NCBI GenBank assembly: GCA_019187405.1
Contig: JABAQZ010000011.1
Location: 186,001-250,000, forward strand
From: Ignavibacteria bacterium
GTDB lineage: Bacteria; Bacteroidota; Ignavibacteria; Tepidaquicellales; Tepidaquicellaceae
DNA: 64,000 nt
Direction: 5' to 3'
This document shows positions 40,449 to 49,667 of this stretch, in pieces (the stretch's first letter is position 1; the number at the start of each line of letters is the position of its first letter). A model generated the notes under the pieces. It was not told where the DNA came from. It made no database searches and saw only the letters and a program-made list of their open reading frames with translations. The translations under genes and the position numbers were made by a program.

Positions 40449-41531
40449 ATGCAGACTGAAAATTCGGAACTTGTTAAGGAGATACAGCAGGATGACAAGA
40501 CCCGGAGTCTATGGTATTATTCCTGGAAAAGACTGAAAAGAAACCGCTTGGCAATGGCGGGACTTTATACGATTATTTTTCTGATATTAATAGCGCTTAC
40601 TGCTCCGCTGATTTCTCCTTTTAATCCAAACCAGCAGATACTCGAGTTTGCAGCAAAAGACATAGGCTTTGAAGGAGATGTGCTTATAAAAAAATCGAAT
40701 CCCGATAATGAAAACGAAAACAAATACATCGCAGTCAAAAATATCATTAGAGAAGAAAATGGAAAGCTGTTTTTTACTGATTATACGGATAAAGAAGAAT
40801 CAATAAATACTTCTGAACTTGAATTTGAAAACGGCAGCTACAAACAAAAGCTGAAGTTTTATTTGGGAACGGATAGATTTGGCAGAGATGTGTTAAGCAG
40901 ATTAATATATGGGAGCAGGGTGAGTCTTATGGTAGGACTGATTTCAGAAAGCATTGCGATATTTATCGGGCTTCTGCTTGGTTCGTTTGCGGGTTATTTC
41001 AGGGGATCAATTGATAAAATGGTTATGTGGTTAGTCAATGTTATTTTTGCATTCCCTGCGATACTATTGATTATCGCGCTTTCAGTTGTGCTTGGAAAAG
41101 GATTGTGGCAGGCATTTGTAGCGATAGGACTTACCGGATGGGTTGACATTGCAAGGATTGTGAGAGGTCAGTTTTTTTCGTTAAGGGAAACGGAATTTGT
41201 TGAAGCAACAAAAGCAATAGGTTTTAAAGCTCCGAGAGTAATCTTCCGGCATATCCTTCCAAACTGCATTGGTCCTGTTATAGTAACTGGAACGGTTGGT
41301 CTTGCTGCAGCAATTATTTTCGAAGCAAGTCTTAGTTTTCTGGGATTGGGAGTTCAGCCGCCGACTGCAAGCTGGGGTCAGATGATTTTTGATGGTTATA
41401 AATATATTGTTGTCGGAACAAACTGGGGACTGGCGGTATTTCCTTCCATTGCAATTATGGTTACCGTATTTTCCGTAAATCTGCTGGGTGACGGATTAAG
41501 AGATGCATTCGATCCGAAGTTAAAAAGATAA
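40449..41531 (+). CDS. dppC: Peptide ABC transporter permease, DppC/OppC-like
   Basis: 360 residues, longer than typical (~290-300). An N-terminal cytoplasmic segment with the SLWYYSWKRLKRNRLAMAGL start leads to helix 1. A polar insertion of roughly 80 residues (about 58-140) then precedes the conserved GTDRFGRDVLSRLIYGSR. The EAA loop is EFVEATKAIGFKAPRVIFRH. The insertion would lie on the outer face and could contact the binding protein. Last gene of the transporter set. Confidence 0.92.
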   Translation: MQTENSELVKEIQQDDKTRSLWYYSWKRLKRNRLAMAGLYTIIFLILIALTAPLISPFNPNQQILEFAAKDIGFEGDVLIKKSNPDNENENKYIAVKNIIREENGKLFFTDYTDKEESINTSELEFENGSYKQKLKFYLGTDRFGRDVLSRLIYGSRVSLMVGLISESIAIFIGLLLGSFAGYFRGSIDKMVMWLVNVIFAFPAILLIIALSVVLGKGLWQAFVAIGLTGWVDIARIVRGQFFSLRETEFVEATKAIGFKAPRVIFRHILPNCIGPVIVTGTVGLAAAIIFEASLSFLGLGVQPPTASWGQMIFDGYKYIVVGTNWGLAVFPSIAIMVTVFSVNLLGDGLRDAFDPKLKR

Positions 41532-41544
41532 CTGCAAAACATTT

Positions 41545-41793
41545 CTAAACTGATTCGACAGACTTCTTAAATTTTTCGAGAAAAAACATTGGTATCTTTT
41601 TAAAAACTCCCTGTATGAACAATGACAAAACCGACATTAATCCGCTGAATATGAAATCATTCTCATTAATCCATTTTGTGGAAGAATCATACACCTTAAT
41701 AAAGTTATTCACTGATAATATAAAAACTCCTTTAGCTTGGAAAGCTGCAGTAAATTCTTCCGGAAGATTTATGCAGATATTGTTCGCGGTCAT
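41545..41793 (-). CDS. Small hypothetical protein (uncertain)
   Basis: 82-residue frame ending 13 bp from the dppC stop in convergent orientation. It has one hydrophobic segment (FIFSGLMSVLSLFIQGVF) and a basic C-terminus. An overlapping plus-strand frame (41615-41830, 71 residues, with a hydrophobic tail) is equally long, so at most one is real. No family recognised. Confidence 0.25.
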   Translation of the reverse strand: MTANNICINLPEEFTAAFQAKGVFILSVNNFIKVYDSSTKWINENDFIFSGLMSVLSLFIQGVFKKIPMFFLEKFKKSVESV

Positions 41794-41830
41794 TGTAATT
41801 TCCTTTTTTCTATTTTATAAACTAACTTAG

Positions 41831-42567
41831 TTATCGCATTTTTCTTTTCGGGGGAACTGTATTTATGCTTGATGCTGATTAAATCCGGTTGTCAGTTGTA
41901 CAAATTAGATTGTTTGTCAAAAAGCTAAATTACTTTTTTCCTCTGGAGACTAATAATGAATTCAGAATTAAATATCATTACCAGTTACCTCATAATAAAA
42001 TGTTACCATAGCGGTAAAAATTTCTTTTCTATTTTTCATTAGGTTGATTTTTTATATATACATAACCGGACGGTATAGCTGTTTTACTCTATCCTAACAG
42101 ATCAGATTTGTTTTTTTCAAAATGTTTTTAAAAATTTATTACACCCCTTAGTGAAAATTCCATTTCCACTCGTTTCTTATAAATTGCTAATTAATTTCAT
42201 GTTATGAAGATTTATTCAACAGTATTATCGCGTACTTATTATGATAGCTGCAGACAACACAAAACTCATCTAATTTATTTTTTCTTCTCCTCTTTTCCGG
42301 AATTCTTATGTTTTTCAATAATCTTTTTAATGAAATTCTGCTGTTGATTTTTATTCGTAATTATTACCGTTTTGTATTACATCTACGATTACATTAATTA
42401 TGAGGCAACGACTTTATTTTCCATTTCCCCGAGGTAACATTAATTATTAGGCAATACGATTAAATAAAACTTTTGATAAATAATTTTTTATTTAAAATTA
42501 ATATAGTTAACTTTTAGAAGACACAAAGAAACATTATTTATAACTACATTCATCTTTTTATATATAT
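41831..42567. other. Long AT-rich intergenic region with a 17-bp direct repeat
   Basis: 737 bp without a supported gene. A direct repeat CATTAATTATkAGGCAA occurs at 42393-42409 and 42438-42454, spaced 45 bp, upstream of the GAF-protein gene. It may be a paired binding site. No RNA gene was recognised. Confidence 0.5.
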
Positions 42568-45003
42568 ATGTTTTCAAAAAATATATTGTTTGATTCTTTT
42601 ATAGATAATTCCTCAATAGAATATTTAGCAGGAAAGGATTTTAAATTACCTTTTGAAAATGTGTTGAATTTTAAAGTGCTTATTGAATACATTAAAAGAG
42701 AATCTCAAAGCGAAAATAAATCTAAGAGAGAAATTTCCAAAATATTACTTGATGAAATAAACAGCAAACCGGAGATAATGTCAGACATCAGGGATATGAA
42801 GGTTGTAGAAAGAAATGAAGAGCTGATTAAAAACATGATGCTTTTTGTTTTCCCCGATTATTTTTCTGAAAGTCATGCATTTGCAGCTGTAACTCCATTT
42901 ACTGACAAGGTAATCTTTTGTACCAGGAAATTTAAAGAAATGTTCATGAATAATGGACAACTCAATAATTTAAATCTGAACATTACGCCGGAAACTTATA
43001 TGTTCGGAACAGCCATTGGCGCATACGGATATATTTTGAGCAGATATTATGGTTTCGAATATCGATTTAACTTTTCGATTGTGAATAAAATCATTAATCC
43101 GATTAATGGTCTGGATTTGTATTACAAGATGAATTTGGCAAACGAATTTGTGAATACTGAAATAAAAGGCAAGCTGAATAATCTTAGCGAGTCGGATAAG
43201 GCAGAGATAAAAAAAAGGATTTATGATCTTGAGTTCTTGCATAAAAAAATTGATCCATTAAAATTTAAATTTACAGGATTTATAGTAATAAACATGATAA
43301 ACATATCCGATACGGAGATATTATCTGCAATAAGAAAAGAGTTGATTGAAAAGGATTCAATAACTACATATATAGGATTTTTAAAGCTTCAGCATCATTT
43401 AAAATCATTGCTTAATTGTCCGGGTTTACTCCTTGGACTTTTGGATATTGTCCATGAAAATGGAGAATTAACGGATATCGGAAGAAGAATCGGAAACAGT
43501 TTTTGCATACAGAAAAAGAGAAATTACAATTTATTGAAAATCAAAGGTAGTATATATGAGAAAGTAATAAGAGAGAGAAAGATTGTTTTAATAGAAGACA
43601 TTAATAATTACGAAGAAAAGACAATTGTCGAAGAAGATTTTTTAAATCAGGGAATCAGTAACATTCTAGTTGCGCCGTTTATTATAAATGACGAAGTAAT
43701 AGGGTTGTTTGAAATAGTATCACCCGAACCGGATAAAATTAATCAGCTTAATTCGGTGATGCTATATGAAGTTCTTCCGCTTTTTTCAATGGCTGTTTCA
43801 AGAATAAAAATGGAACGGCTTAATAAAATCCAGGCTGTCATAAAGCAGCAGTGTACTGCAATCCATCCTTCCCTGGAATGGAAGTTTAAAGAAGCTGCAT
43901 TAAAGCTTCTAAACACCGATCGGGACGGGCATGAAGGTCAAATGGAGGAAATTAAATTTAACGGCGTCTATCCTTTGTTCGGCTTGTCTGATATCAGGAG
44001 CTCTTCTCTTCACAGGGACAATTCAATCCGCGAAGATCTGATAGATAATCTTAAGCTTGCATTGGATGTTATCGAAAAAGCAGATAATGTAAAACCGATG
44101 GAAGCATTCAGCGAATTAAAATACCGGATAATCAAAAAAATTAATTCTCTTAAATATTCCATTAATTCCGGCGATGAGATAGAAGTGGTAAAGTTTTTAA
44201 ATGAAAAAATCGTAACTATGTTCGGAAGCATGTCAGAATACGGAGAAAAAGTAATATCTGCCATTGATGCATATAACTCCGGTATAGACAAAGAACTTGG
44301 ATTTGTTTACAGGAATAGAAAAAAGTTTGAAGAAAGCGCATCAGCATTAAATGATATGATAGCTTCATATCTGGACAGAGAGCAGATTAAAATCCAGAAA
44401 ATTTTTCCTCATTATTTTGAAAGGTTTAAAACGGACGGAGTGGATCATAATATTTACATTGGACAGGAAATGGTAAAAAGCATAAAGTTTAATCCAATTT
44501 ATCTGAGAAATTTAAGATTATGGCAGCTATTGGTTATGTGCAGAGTTGCATTGAAATCTAAAATTATGGAAAACAAACTGCCATATAAACTTGAGACTGC
44601 GCACCTGATACTTGTTCAGGATACTCCGATCACGATAAGGTTCAGATATGATGAAAAGAAATTTGATGTTGACGGAGCATATAACATAAGGTATGAAATA
44701 CTAAAAAAGAGAATCGATAAAGCTGAAATAAAGGGAAGAGAAGAACGTCTGACACAACCCGGGAAGATTGCTATAGTTTACAATCAGACTTCGGAGGCAT
44801 CTGAATATCATGAATATATAGAGTATCTTCAAACATTAGACATTCTTAAAAGGGAGGTAGACGAATTTGAGCTGGAAGATCTTCAGGGAATTAAAGGGTT
44901 AAGGGCATTGAGGGTAACTGTAAACATGGCTGATACTATGGAATCAGAAAAAAATAACAGCGAATTTTTAATCAAGGAATTTTCGACGATAAAAACCAGA
45001 TAA
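42568..45003 (+). CDS. GAF-domain containing protein
   Basis: 811 residues, no signal peptide or membrane helix. The middle (about 320-410) has a GAF-like module: YEKVIRERKIVLIEDINNYE, then ISNILVAPFIINDEVIGLFEIVSPEP. The flanking regions are large helical segments without a known catalytic motif; no histidine kinase, cyclase or phosphodiesterase signature is visible. Likely a cytoplasmic sensor whose output is unknown. Single-gene unit with a long upstream region. Confidence 0.7.
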   Translation: MFSKNILFDSFIDNSSIEYLAGKDFKLPFENVLNFKVLIEYIKRESQSENKSKREISKILLDEINSKPEIMSDIRDMKVVERNEELIKNMMLFVFPDYFSESHAFAAVTPFTDKVIFCTRKFKEMFMNNGQLNNLNLNITPETYMFGTAIGAYGYILSRYYGFEYRFNFSIVNKIINPINGLDLYYKMNLANEFVNTEIKGKLNNLSESDKAEIKKRIYDLEFLHKKIDPLKFKFTGFIVINMINISDTEILSAIRKELIEKDSITTYIGFLKLQHHLKSLLNCPGLLLGLLDIVHENGELTDIGRRIGNSFCIQKKRNYNLLKIKGSIYEKVIRERKIVLIEDINNYEEKTIVEEDFLNQGISNILVAPFIINDEVIGLFEIVSPEPDKINQLNSVMLYEVLPLFSMAVSRIKMERLNKIQAVIKQQCTAIHPSLEWKFKEAALKLLNTDRDGHEGQMEEIKFNGVYPLFGLSDIRSSSLHRDNSIREDLIDNLKLALDVIEKADNVKPMEAFSELKYRIIKKINSLKYSINSGDEIEVVKFLNEKIVTMFGSMSEYGEKVISAIDAYNSGIDKELGFVYRNRKKFEESASALNDMIASYLDREQIKIQKIFPHYFERFKTDGVDHNIYIGQEMVKSIKFNPIYLRNLRLWQLLVMCRVALKSKIMENKLPYKLETAHLILVQDTPITIRFRYDEKKFDVDGAYNIRYEILKKRIDKAEIKGREERLTQPGKIAIVYNQTSEASEYHEYIEYLQTLDILKREVDEFELEDLQGIKGLRALRVTVNMADTMESEKNNSEFLIKEFSTIKTR

Positions 45004-45024
45004 ACTTTTATTTACTGCATATCT

Positions 45025-45426
45025 CTATTTCACTCTGGTTAGTTCAAACCTGAATGCCTTTTTCCTTTCATCATTGATTGCTTCAATAACTGCCGTAAGA
45101 TTATTATCATCGATAAAAGTATAAGTTATTTTCTGCGGAAAGTCATGCAAAGGATTTTCAAAAACGGCTACATTATCCGACAAAGCAGCAAGTTTGAAAG
45201 AAACCGGCGCGGGATTATGGCTAACATCCGCAATGTAGAAAATACCGGTATCGTTTTTTATGAGCCTTAGCAGTTCGGTATTATGTTTAACATTTTCTTT
45301 AACGACAAAAGCATTACCTGACAGCTCATTATCGTTAATTCTTATCCACTCTTCGTGATAGATCCCGCTTTCAAGCTGACCTTCCCAGACACCGATGAGC
45401 AATTCAAACAAATCCAAAGGTTTCAT
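45025..45426 (-). CDS. DUF6265-like protein
   Basis: 133 residues with lipocalin/beta-barrel-like character: FELLIGVWEGQL at the start, HEEWIRINDNELSGNAF, then FENPLHDFPQKITYTF. This matches the small 'LxGxW...EEW...NPxHDFPQ' domain of DUF6265-type proteins. Function is unknown. It is convergent with the GAF gene (21 bp gap) and divergent from the MarR gene. Confidence 0.65.
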   Translation of the reverse strand: MKPLDLFELLIGVWEGQLESGIYHEEWIRINDNELSGNAFVVKENVKHNTELLRLIKNDTGIFYIADVSHNPAPVSFKLAALSDNVAVFENPLHDFPQKITYTFIDDNNLTAVIEAINDERKKAFRFELTRVK

Positions 45427-45521
45427 TTTTACAAAATATAATGATAATATGTAATTAAAGGAAGATTGTTTGATAAATTTAATTAAAAGTTGAAAATGTA
45501 TTTTTCTGATTTTAGTAATAA

Positions 45522-45575
45522 ATGTATATACATATAAATAGGTATTGACACATTAAATGTATATACATATATTTG
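45522..45575 (+). promoter_or_regulatory. MarR-operon promoter with two identical palindromes
   Basis: The 12-bp palindrome ATGTATATACAT occurs at 45522-45533 and again at 45557-45568. A Bacteroidetes-type promoter overlaps the second copy: ATTG at 45544-45547, 20 bases, then TATATTTG at 45568-45575 (consensus TTTG-N19-21-TAnnTTTG). Start of transcription would be near 45582, only about 8 bp before the marR ATG. A regulator bound to the second site would block polymerase, as in autorepressed marR operons. Confidence 0.65.
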
Positions 45576-45589
45576 TATAAAAAAATATA

Positions 45590-46039
45590 ATGAAACTAGA
45601 AGACGAGATTAAGCAAGGTAAGTTTAAGAACGAGAGGGAGAAATTGGTCGTAAACATGCTTTTTACGGGAAGCTGGTTAAATTCTAAAATATCAATTTTT
45701 TTAAAGCCGTTTGGAATTACAAATCAGCAGTATAATGTTTTAAGAATATTAAACGGGCAGTATCCAAATCCTGCAACAGTAAACCTTATAATCGAGAGAA
45801 TGCTCGATAAGATGTCAAATGTATCCAGATTGATTGACAAACTTTTGGCAAAAGGATATGTCGTAAGAAATCTCAGAGGAGAAGACAGAAGATGCGTGGA
45901 TATTCTGATAACTGATAAAGGAAAAAAATTACTCGAAGAAATTGGAGCAAAACAGCCGATTTGGAAGATGAATTTTACAAAATTAAGTTTAAAAGAGATT
46001 GGAGAACTTAATAAATTGCTTGATAAATTAAGAGATTAA
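45590..46039 (+). CDS. MarR family transcriptional regulator
   Basis: 149 residues with a winged helix-turn-helix. The recognition region is MLDKMSNVSRLIDKLLAKGYV, followed by the wing NLRGEDRRCVDILITDKG. It probably represses its own operon through the twin palindromes immediately upstream and releases on a phenolic or oxidative signal; this is inferred from family behaviour. It is first in a co-directional run: yceI, pirin, dps-like, PIG-L and NmrA genes. Confidence 0.93.
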   Translation: MKLEDEIKQGKFKNEREKLVVNMLFTGSWLNSKISIFLKPFGITNQQYNVLRILNGQYPNPATVNLIIERMLDKMSNVSRLIDKLLAKGYVVRNLRGEDRRCVDILITDKGKKLLEEIGAKQPIWKMNFTKLSLKEIGELNKLLDKLRD

Positions 46040-46072
46040 ATTTTTCATAAATCAATTTAAATTAAAACAACG

Positions 46073-46750
46073 ATGAAAAAACTAAAATTAAACAAACTAT
46101 TGTCATTGATATTAACAGTTGCTGCATTTGTGGGATGTTCTGAAAAAAAGGATGACAAAAACTTACATTCAGAAAATAATTCAGGTTCCGGCAAAGAAGT
46201 TACTTCGGCATCGAATAAGGGTATTAGCTACAAATTAAACTTAAACGAAAGTAAACTTGAATGGTTCGCAAGTAAAGTAACAGGTAAGCATAACGGAATA
46301 GTGAATTTTACAAATGGAAACTTATTCATTGATGATACAAAACTTACCGGTGGGAATTTTGAGGCGGATTTTGGAACGATCAAAGTATTGGATGTCTCTG
46401 ATGAGGAAATGAATACCAAGCTTACAAATCATTTGAAATCGGGTGATTTCTTTTCCGCGGAAACATTTCCAAAAGGAAAATTTGTCATTACTTCAATTAA
46501 AGAAACTGTCTCAGGAAAATATGAAATAACCGGAGATCTTACAATTAAGAATATATCGAATAAGATTACATTCCCTGCGGAAGTCAGTCATGAAGGAGAC
46601 AAAGTGACAGCGCAGGCTGAAGTTGATATTGACAGAACTTTATGGGACATAAAATACAGGTCAGGAAAATTTTTCGGTGATTTAGGTGATAAAATGATTA
46701 ATGATAATTTTAAAATAAAATTAAATTTAATTTTCGAAAAGAATTCATAA
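46073..46750 (+). CDS. YceI-like lipoprotein
   Basis: 225 residues. Lipobox AFVGC (Cys22), polar linker, then a YceI lipocalin-like barrel (about 48-225): SKLEWFASKVTGKHNGIVNF, LTGGNFEADFGTI, and HLKSGDFFSAETFPKGKF. YceI proteins bind isoprenoid-type lipids in the periplasm and are often stress-induced. It follows marR by 33 bp and precedes pirin by 1 bp. Confidence 0.92.
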   Translation: MKKLKLNKLLSLILTVAAFVGCSEKKDDKNLHSENNSGSGKEVTSASNKGISYKLNLNESKLEWFASKVTGKHNGIVNFTNGNLFIDDTKLTGGNFEADFGTIKVLDVSDEEMNTKLTNHLKSGDFFSAETFPKGKFVITSIKETVSGKYEITGDLTIKNISNKITFPAEVSHEGDKVTAQAEVDIDRTLWDIKYRSGKFFGDLGDKMINDNFKIKLNLIFEKNS

Positions 46751-46751
46751 A

Positions 46752-47462
46752 ATGACAACAACAATTCACAAAGCGGATTCAAGAGGTTACGCAGACCACG
46801 GCTGGCTGAAAGCGAGACATTCATTTAGCTTTGCAAATTATTACAATCCCAAAAGGATTAGATTTGGATTGCTAAGAGTACTGAATGACGACATTATCGA
46901 GGCAGGCATGGGATTTGGAACGCATCCGCACGATAACATGGAGATTGTTACAATTCCGCTCAGAGGTGAGATTGCGCATAAAGACAGTACGGGAAATCAT
47001 GGTGTCATCAGAGCTGGCGATATACAGATTATGTCCGCAGGAAGCGGATTAACACATTCGGAATTTAATAATTCTGATAAAAACGATCTTAACCTGCTTC
47101 AGATCTGGGTTTTTCCGAAAGAAAAAGATATAGCGCCGAGATATGATCAAAAAACTTTTGATTCTTTGGAAAGAATAAATCAAATAGTAACCTTAGTATC
47201 GCCTGATAGAAGCGAAAATACATTATGGATAAACCAAAACGCATTTTTTTCCATGACGGATTTGAGAAAGGATAATTCGGTTGAGTATAAGATTATACAA
47301 AAGGGAAACGGTGTTTATGTTTTTTTAATCGAAGGCGAAGCAAATGTATCCGGGAATATACTTATCAAGAGAGATGCAATTGGAATTGAAGATACAGATT
47401 CAATAGAATTAACCGCAATTAATGACAGTAAGATATTGATTATTGAAGTCCCGATGCGATAA
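46752..47462 (+). CDS. Pirin family bicupin (YhhW-like)
   Basis: 236 residues. N-terminal cupin has the pirin signature HSFSFANYYNP then FGTHPHDNMEIVTIPLRGEI, with the metal-binding His/Glu set (HPHxNME, and the later LTHSE) intact. Relatives act as quercetin-dioxygenase-like or redox-sensing iron proteins. Located in a MarR-led stress operon. Confidence 0.93.
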   Translation: MTTTIHKADSRGYADHGWLKARHSFSFANYYNPKRIRFGLLRVLNDDIIEAGMGFGTHPHDNMEIVTIPLRGEIAHKDSTGNHGVIRAGDIQIMSAGSGLTHSEFNNSDKNDLNLLQIWVFPKEKDIAPRYDQKTFDSLERINQIVTLVSPDRSENTLWINQNAFFSMTDLRKDNSVEYKIIQKGNGVYVFLIEGEANVSGNILIKRDAIGIEDTDSIELTAINDSKILIIEVPMR

Positions 47463-47498
47463 CAATAAATAAATTTTATTAAAATTAAAAAACTAAAC

Positions 47499-47972
47499 AT
47501 GAAAACGAACATAATCGGAATTGATCAAAAACTTGCATCTGCGCTTGCAGATAAACTAAATCTTTTGCTGGCAAACTATCAGATATTCTACATGAATGCG
47601 CGAGGTTTTCACTGGAATATAAAAGGAGATAAATTTTTTGAATTACACTTGAAGTTTGAAGAGCTATACAATGATTCACTTGTAAAGATTGACGAAATTG
47701 CAGAGAGAATACTTACACTTGGATATACTCCTTTGCATTCATACACTGATTATCTGAAAGTATCAGGCGTAAAAGAATTAATAAATATATCCAACGGTAA
47801 AAAAGCAATTGAAAGCATCATCAACGGATTTTCCAAAATCATAAAAATCGAAAGAGAAATTTTTGAGCTTTCCGGAAAAGCCAATGATGAAGGTACAAAT
47901 TCACTCATGAGTGATTATATCCCGCAGCAAGAAAAGTTAATCTGGATGTATTCCTCATATTTAAAAAAATAA
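47499..47972 (+). CDS. dps: Dps/ferritin-like DNA-protection protein
   Basis: 157 residues, four-helix bundle. The ferroxidase-site signature lies in YMNARGFHWNIKGDKFFELH and LKFEELYNDSLVKIDEIAERI. Dps dodecamers oxidise Fe2+ with peroxide and shield DNA. It lacks the long basic N-terminal tail of E. coli Dps, so direct DNA binding is uncertain. Fits an oxidative stress role with the neighbouring pirin and MarR genes. Confidence 0.93.
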   Translation: MKTNIIGIDQKLASALADKLNLLLANYQIFYMNARGFHWNIKGDKFFELHLKFEELYNDSLVKIDEIAERILTLGYTPLHSYTDYLKVSGVKELINISNGKKAIESIINGFSKIIKIEREIFELSGKANDEGTNSLMSDYIPQQEKLIWMYSSYLKK

Positions 47973-47982
47973 AAAAATAATA

Positions 47983-48687
47983 ATGAAAGTATTATATATT
48001 TTCCCGCATCCGGATGATGAGTCGTTTGGACCGGCAACAGCAATGTCAAAGCAAATCAGAGAAGGGCATGAAGTTTATCTGCTGACGCTGACCAAAGGCG
48101 GAGCTACTAAGCAAAGATTTAAATATAATTTTTCCATTGATGAAATGGGAGAAGTTAGATTCAAAGAAATGCTGAATGTCAAAAAGGTATTAAATCTTAC
48201 CGGAATGGAAATACTTGACCTTCCTGACAGCGGGTTGAAAGAAATGGATCCTGCCGAAATTGAAGGAGTGATTGAAGAGCATATTATTAAAGTCAAACCG
48301 GATGTTATTGTAACATATCCCGTTCATGGTATAAGCGGATTTCATGATCATCTGGTTACTCATTCAGCAGTAAAAAATGTGTACTGCAAACTAAGAGATA
48401 AAGAGGCGAGTCCTAAAAGACTGGCTTTCTATACGGTATCAAAAGAATCAGCAGATAAGCAAATGCATTTTAAACTATCATTTTCGACTGATGCTGAAAT
48501 AGACTGTATTGAACATACAAATGAAGAAGATTTAAAGAATGCTCGTGCAGCGCTTGATTGTTATGTTACATTCAAAGATACAATTGATGCTACCGGTATA
48601 AAGGAGCAGATCCCGCGTGATTCTGCATTTGAGATCTTTCAAAAATCATACGATCCAAAATTAAACAGTATATTTGAAAAACTTTAA
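47983..48687 (+). CDS. PIG-L/LmbE family deacetylase
   Basis: 234 residues. It opens with the zinc motif FPHPDDES (His-Pro-Asp-Asp) and has a later HGISGFHDHL segment with the further metal-binding His. Family members remove acetyl groups from N-acetylglucosaminyl conjugates, including bacillithiol and mycothiol precursors. A low-molecular-weight thiol role would suit this operon, but the substrate is not readable. It starts 10 bp after the dps stop. Confidence 0.9.
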   Translation: MKVLYIFPHPDDESFGPATAMSKQIREGHEVYLLTLTKGGATKQRFKYNFSIDEMGEVRFKEMLNVKKVLNLTGMEILDLPDSGLKEMDPAEIEGVIEEHIIKVKPDVIVTYPVHGISGFHDHLVTHSAVKNVYCKLRDKEASPKRLAFYTVSKESADKQMHFKLSFSTDAEIDCIEHTNEEDLKNARAALDCYVTFKDTIDATGIKEQIPRDSAFEIFQKSYDPKLNSIFEKL

Positions 48688-48751
48688 GGTAATGAATAGT
48701 TTTAAAAAAATAAAAATAAGATTTAGTTTCATTTAAAAATTAAATAACATC

Positions 48752-49603
48752 ATGGACAAAGAGAATAAAATAATACTAGTAACCGGCGCAACCGGTCAGC
48801 AAGGAGGGGCAGTTGCAAGACATCTATTAAAGAGTGGATGGAAAGTCCGGGCAGTGACAAGAGATGTTAATAAGCCATCTGCAGAAGAATTAAAAAAACT
48901 CGGTGCAGAAATTACCGGCGGTAACATGAATTCCGCTGATGATTTGAGAAAAGCAATGAAAGGAGTTTACGGCGTATTCAGCGTTCAGAATTTTTGGGAG
49001 CATGGATATGACGGGGAATTGCTTCAGGGAAAGAATGTTGCTGATGCGGCAAAATCCGAAGGCGTAAAACATATCCTTTATTCGTCTGTTGGCGGAGCAG
49101 AAAGGCAAACGAAGCTTCCTCATTTTGATGTTAAGTTTGAAATCGAGAAATACATAAAATCGTTGGGGATAACATATACTATAATCAGACCTGTATTTTT
49201 TATGGATAATATGAGCGGATGGAATAAGCCTGCCGAAGAAAACGGTAAACTTACATTGACAATGGCGTTAAAGCCGGACACAAAACTTCAGATGATAGCA
49301 GTTGATGATATCGGAGCTTTTGCGGCGATAATATTTGACAATCCTACAAAATATGCCGGTAAAGAGATTGAAATTGCGGGGGATGAATTGTCGATGCCGG
49401 ATGCAGCAGGAGTTTATCAAAAAATTACGGGAAAAGAAACTAAGTTTAATGAATTACCTGTAGATGCATTGAGGGCAAACAACGAAGAACTTGGCAGCAT
49501 GTTCCAATGGTTTATTGATCATGGATACAAAGCTGACATAAAGAAATTAAAGGAAATGTATTCCGGATTAACGAGCTTTGAAAGCTGGCTTTCGAAGCAA
49601 TAA
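48752..49603 (+). CDS. NmrA/HSCARG-like NAD(P)-binding protein
   Basis: 283 residues, atypical short-chain dehydrogenase fold. The nucleotide motif is VTGATGQQGGAVARHL (11-26). The pattern VFSVQNFWEHG and HILYSSVGGAER matches NmrA/HSCARG proteins, which sense the NADPH/NADP ratio and usually lack the Tyr-x3-Lys catalytic pair. It ends the MarR-led run; a hairpin terminator follows. Confidence 0.9.
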   Translation: MDKENKIILVTGATGQQGGAVARHLLKSGWKVRAVTRDVNKPSAEELKKLGAEITGGNMNSADDLRKAMKGVYGVFSVQNFWEHGYDGELLQGKNVADAAKSEGVKHILYSSVGGAERQTKLPHFDVKFEIEKYIKSLGITYTIIRPVFFMDNMSGWNKPAEENGKLTLTMALKPDTKLQMIAVDDIGAFAAIIFDNPTKYAGKEIEIAGDELSMPDAAGVYQKITGKETKFNELPVDALRANNEELGSMFQWFIDHGYKADIKKLKEMYSGLTSFESWLSKQ

Positions 49604-49624
49604 AGTTGATTCAGCTTTGCATAA

Positions 49625-49667
49625 CTGATTTAACGGAATAAACATCATCCGTTAAATCAGTTTATTT
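49625..49667 (+). terminator. Terminator at the end of the MarR operon
   Basis: Perfect 12-bp stem CTGATTTAACGG / CCGTTAAATCAG (49625-49636, 49649-49660) then TTTATTT. The right arm overlaps the last codons and stop of the convergent AlkZ-like gene. Confidence 0.8.

Noticed and set aside
41615-41830. 71-residue plus-strand ORF with hydrophobic tail after dppC
   Set aside because: Overlaps an equally long minus-strand frame; neither has a recognised family or clear ribosome site. Only one uncertain entry was kept.
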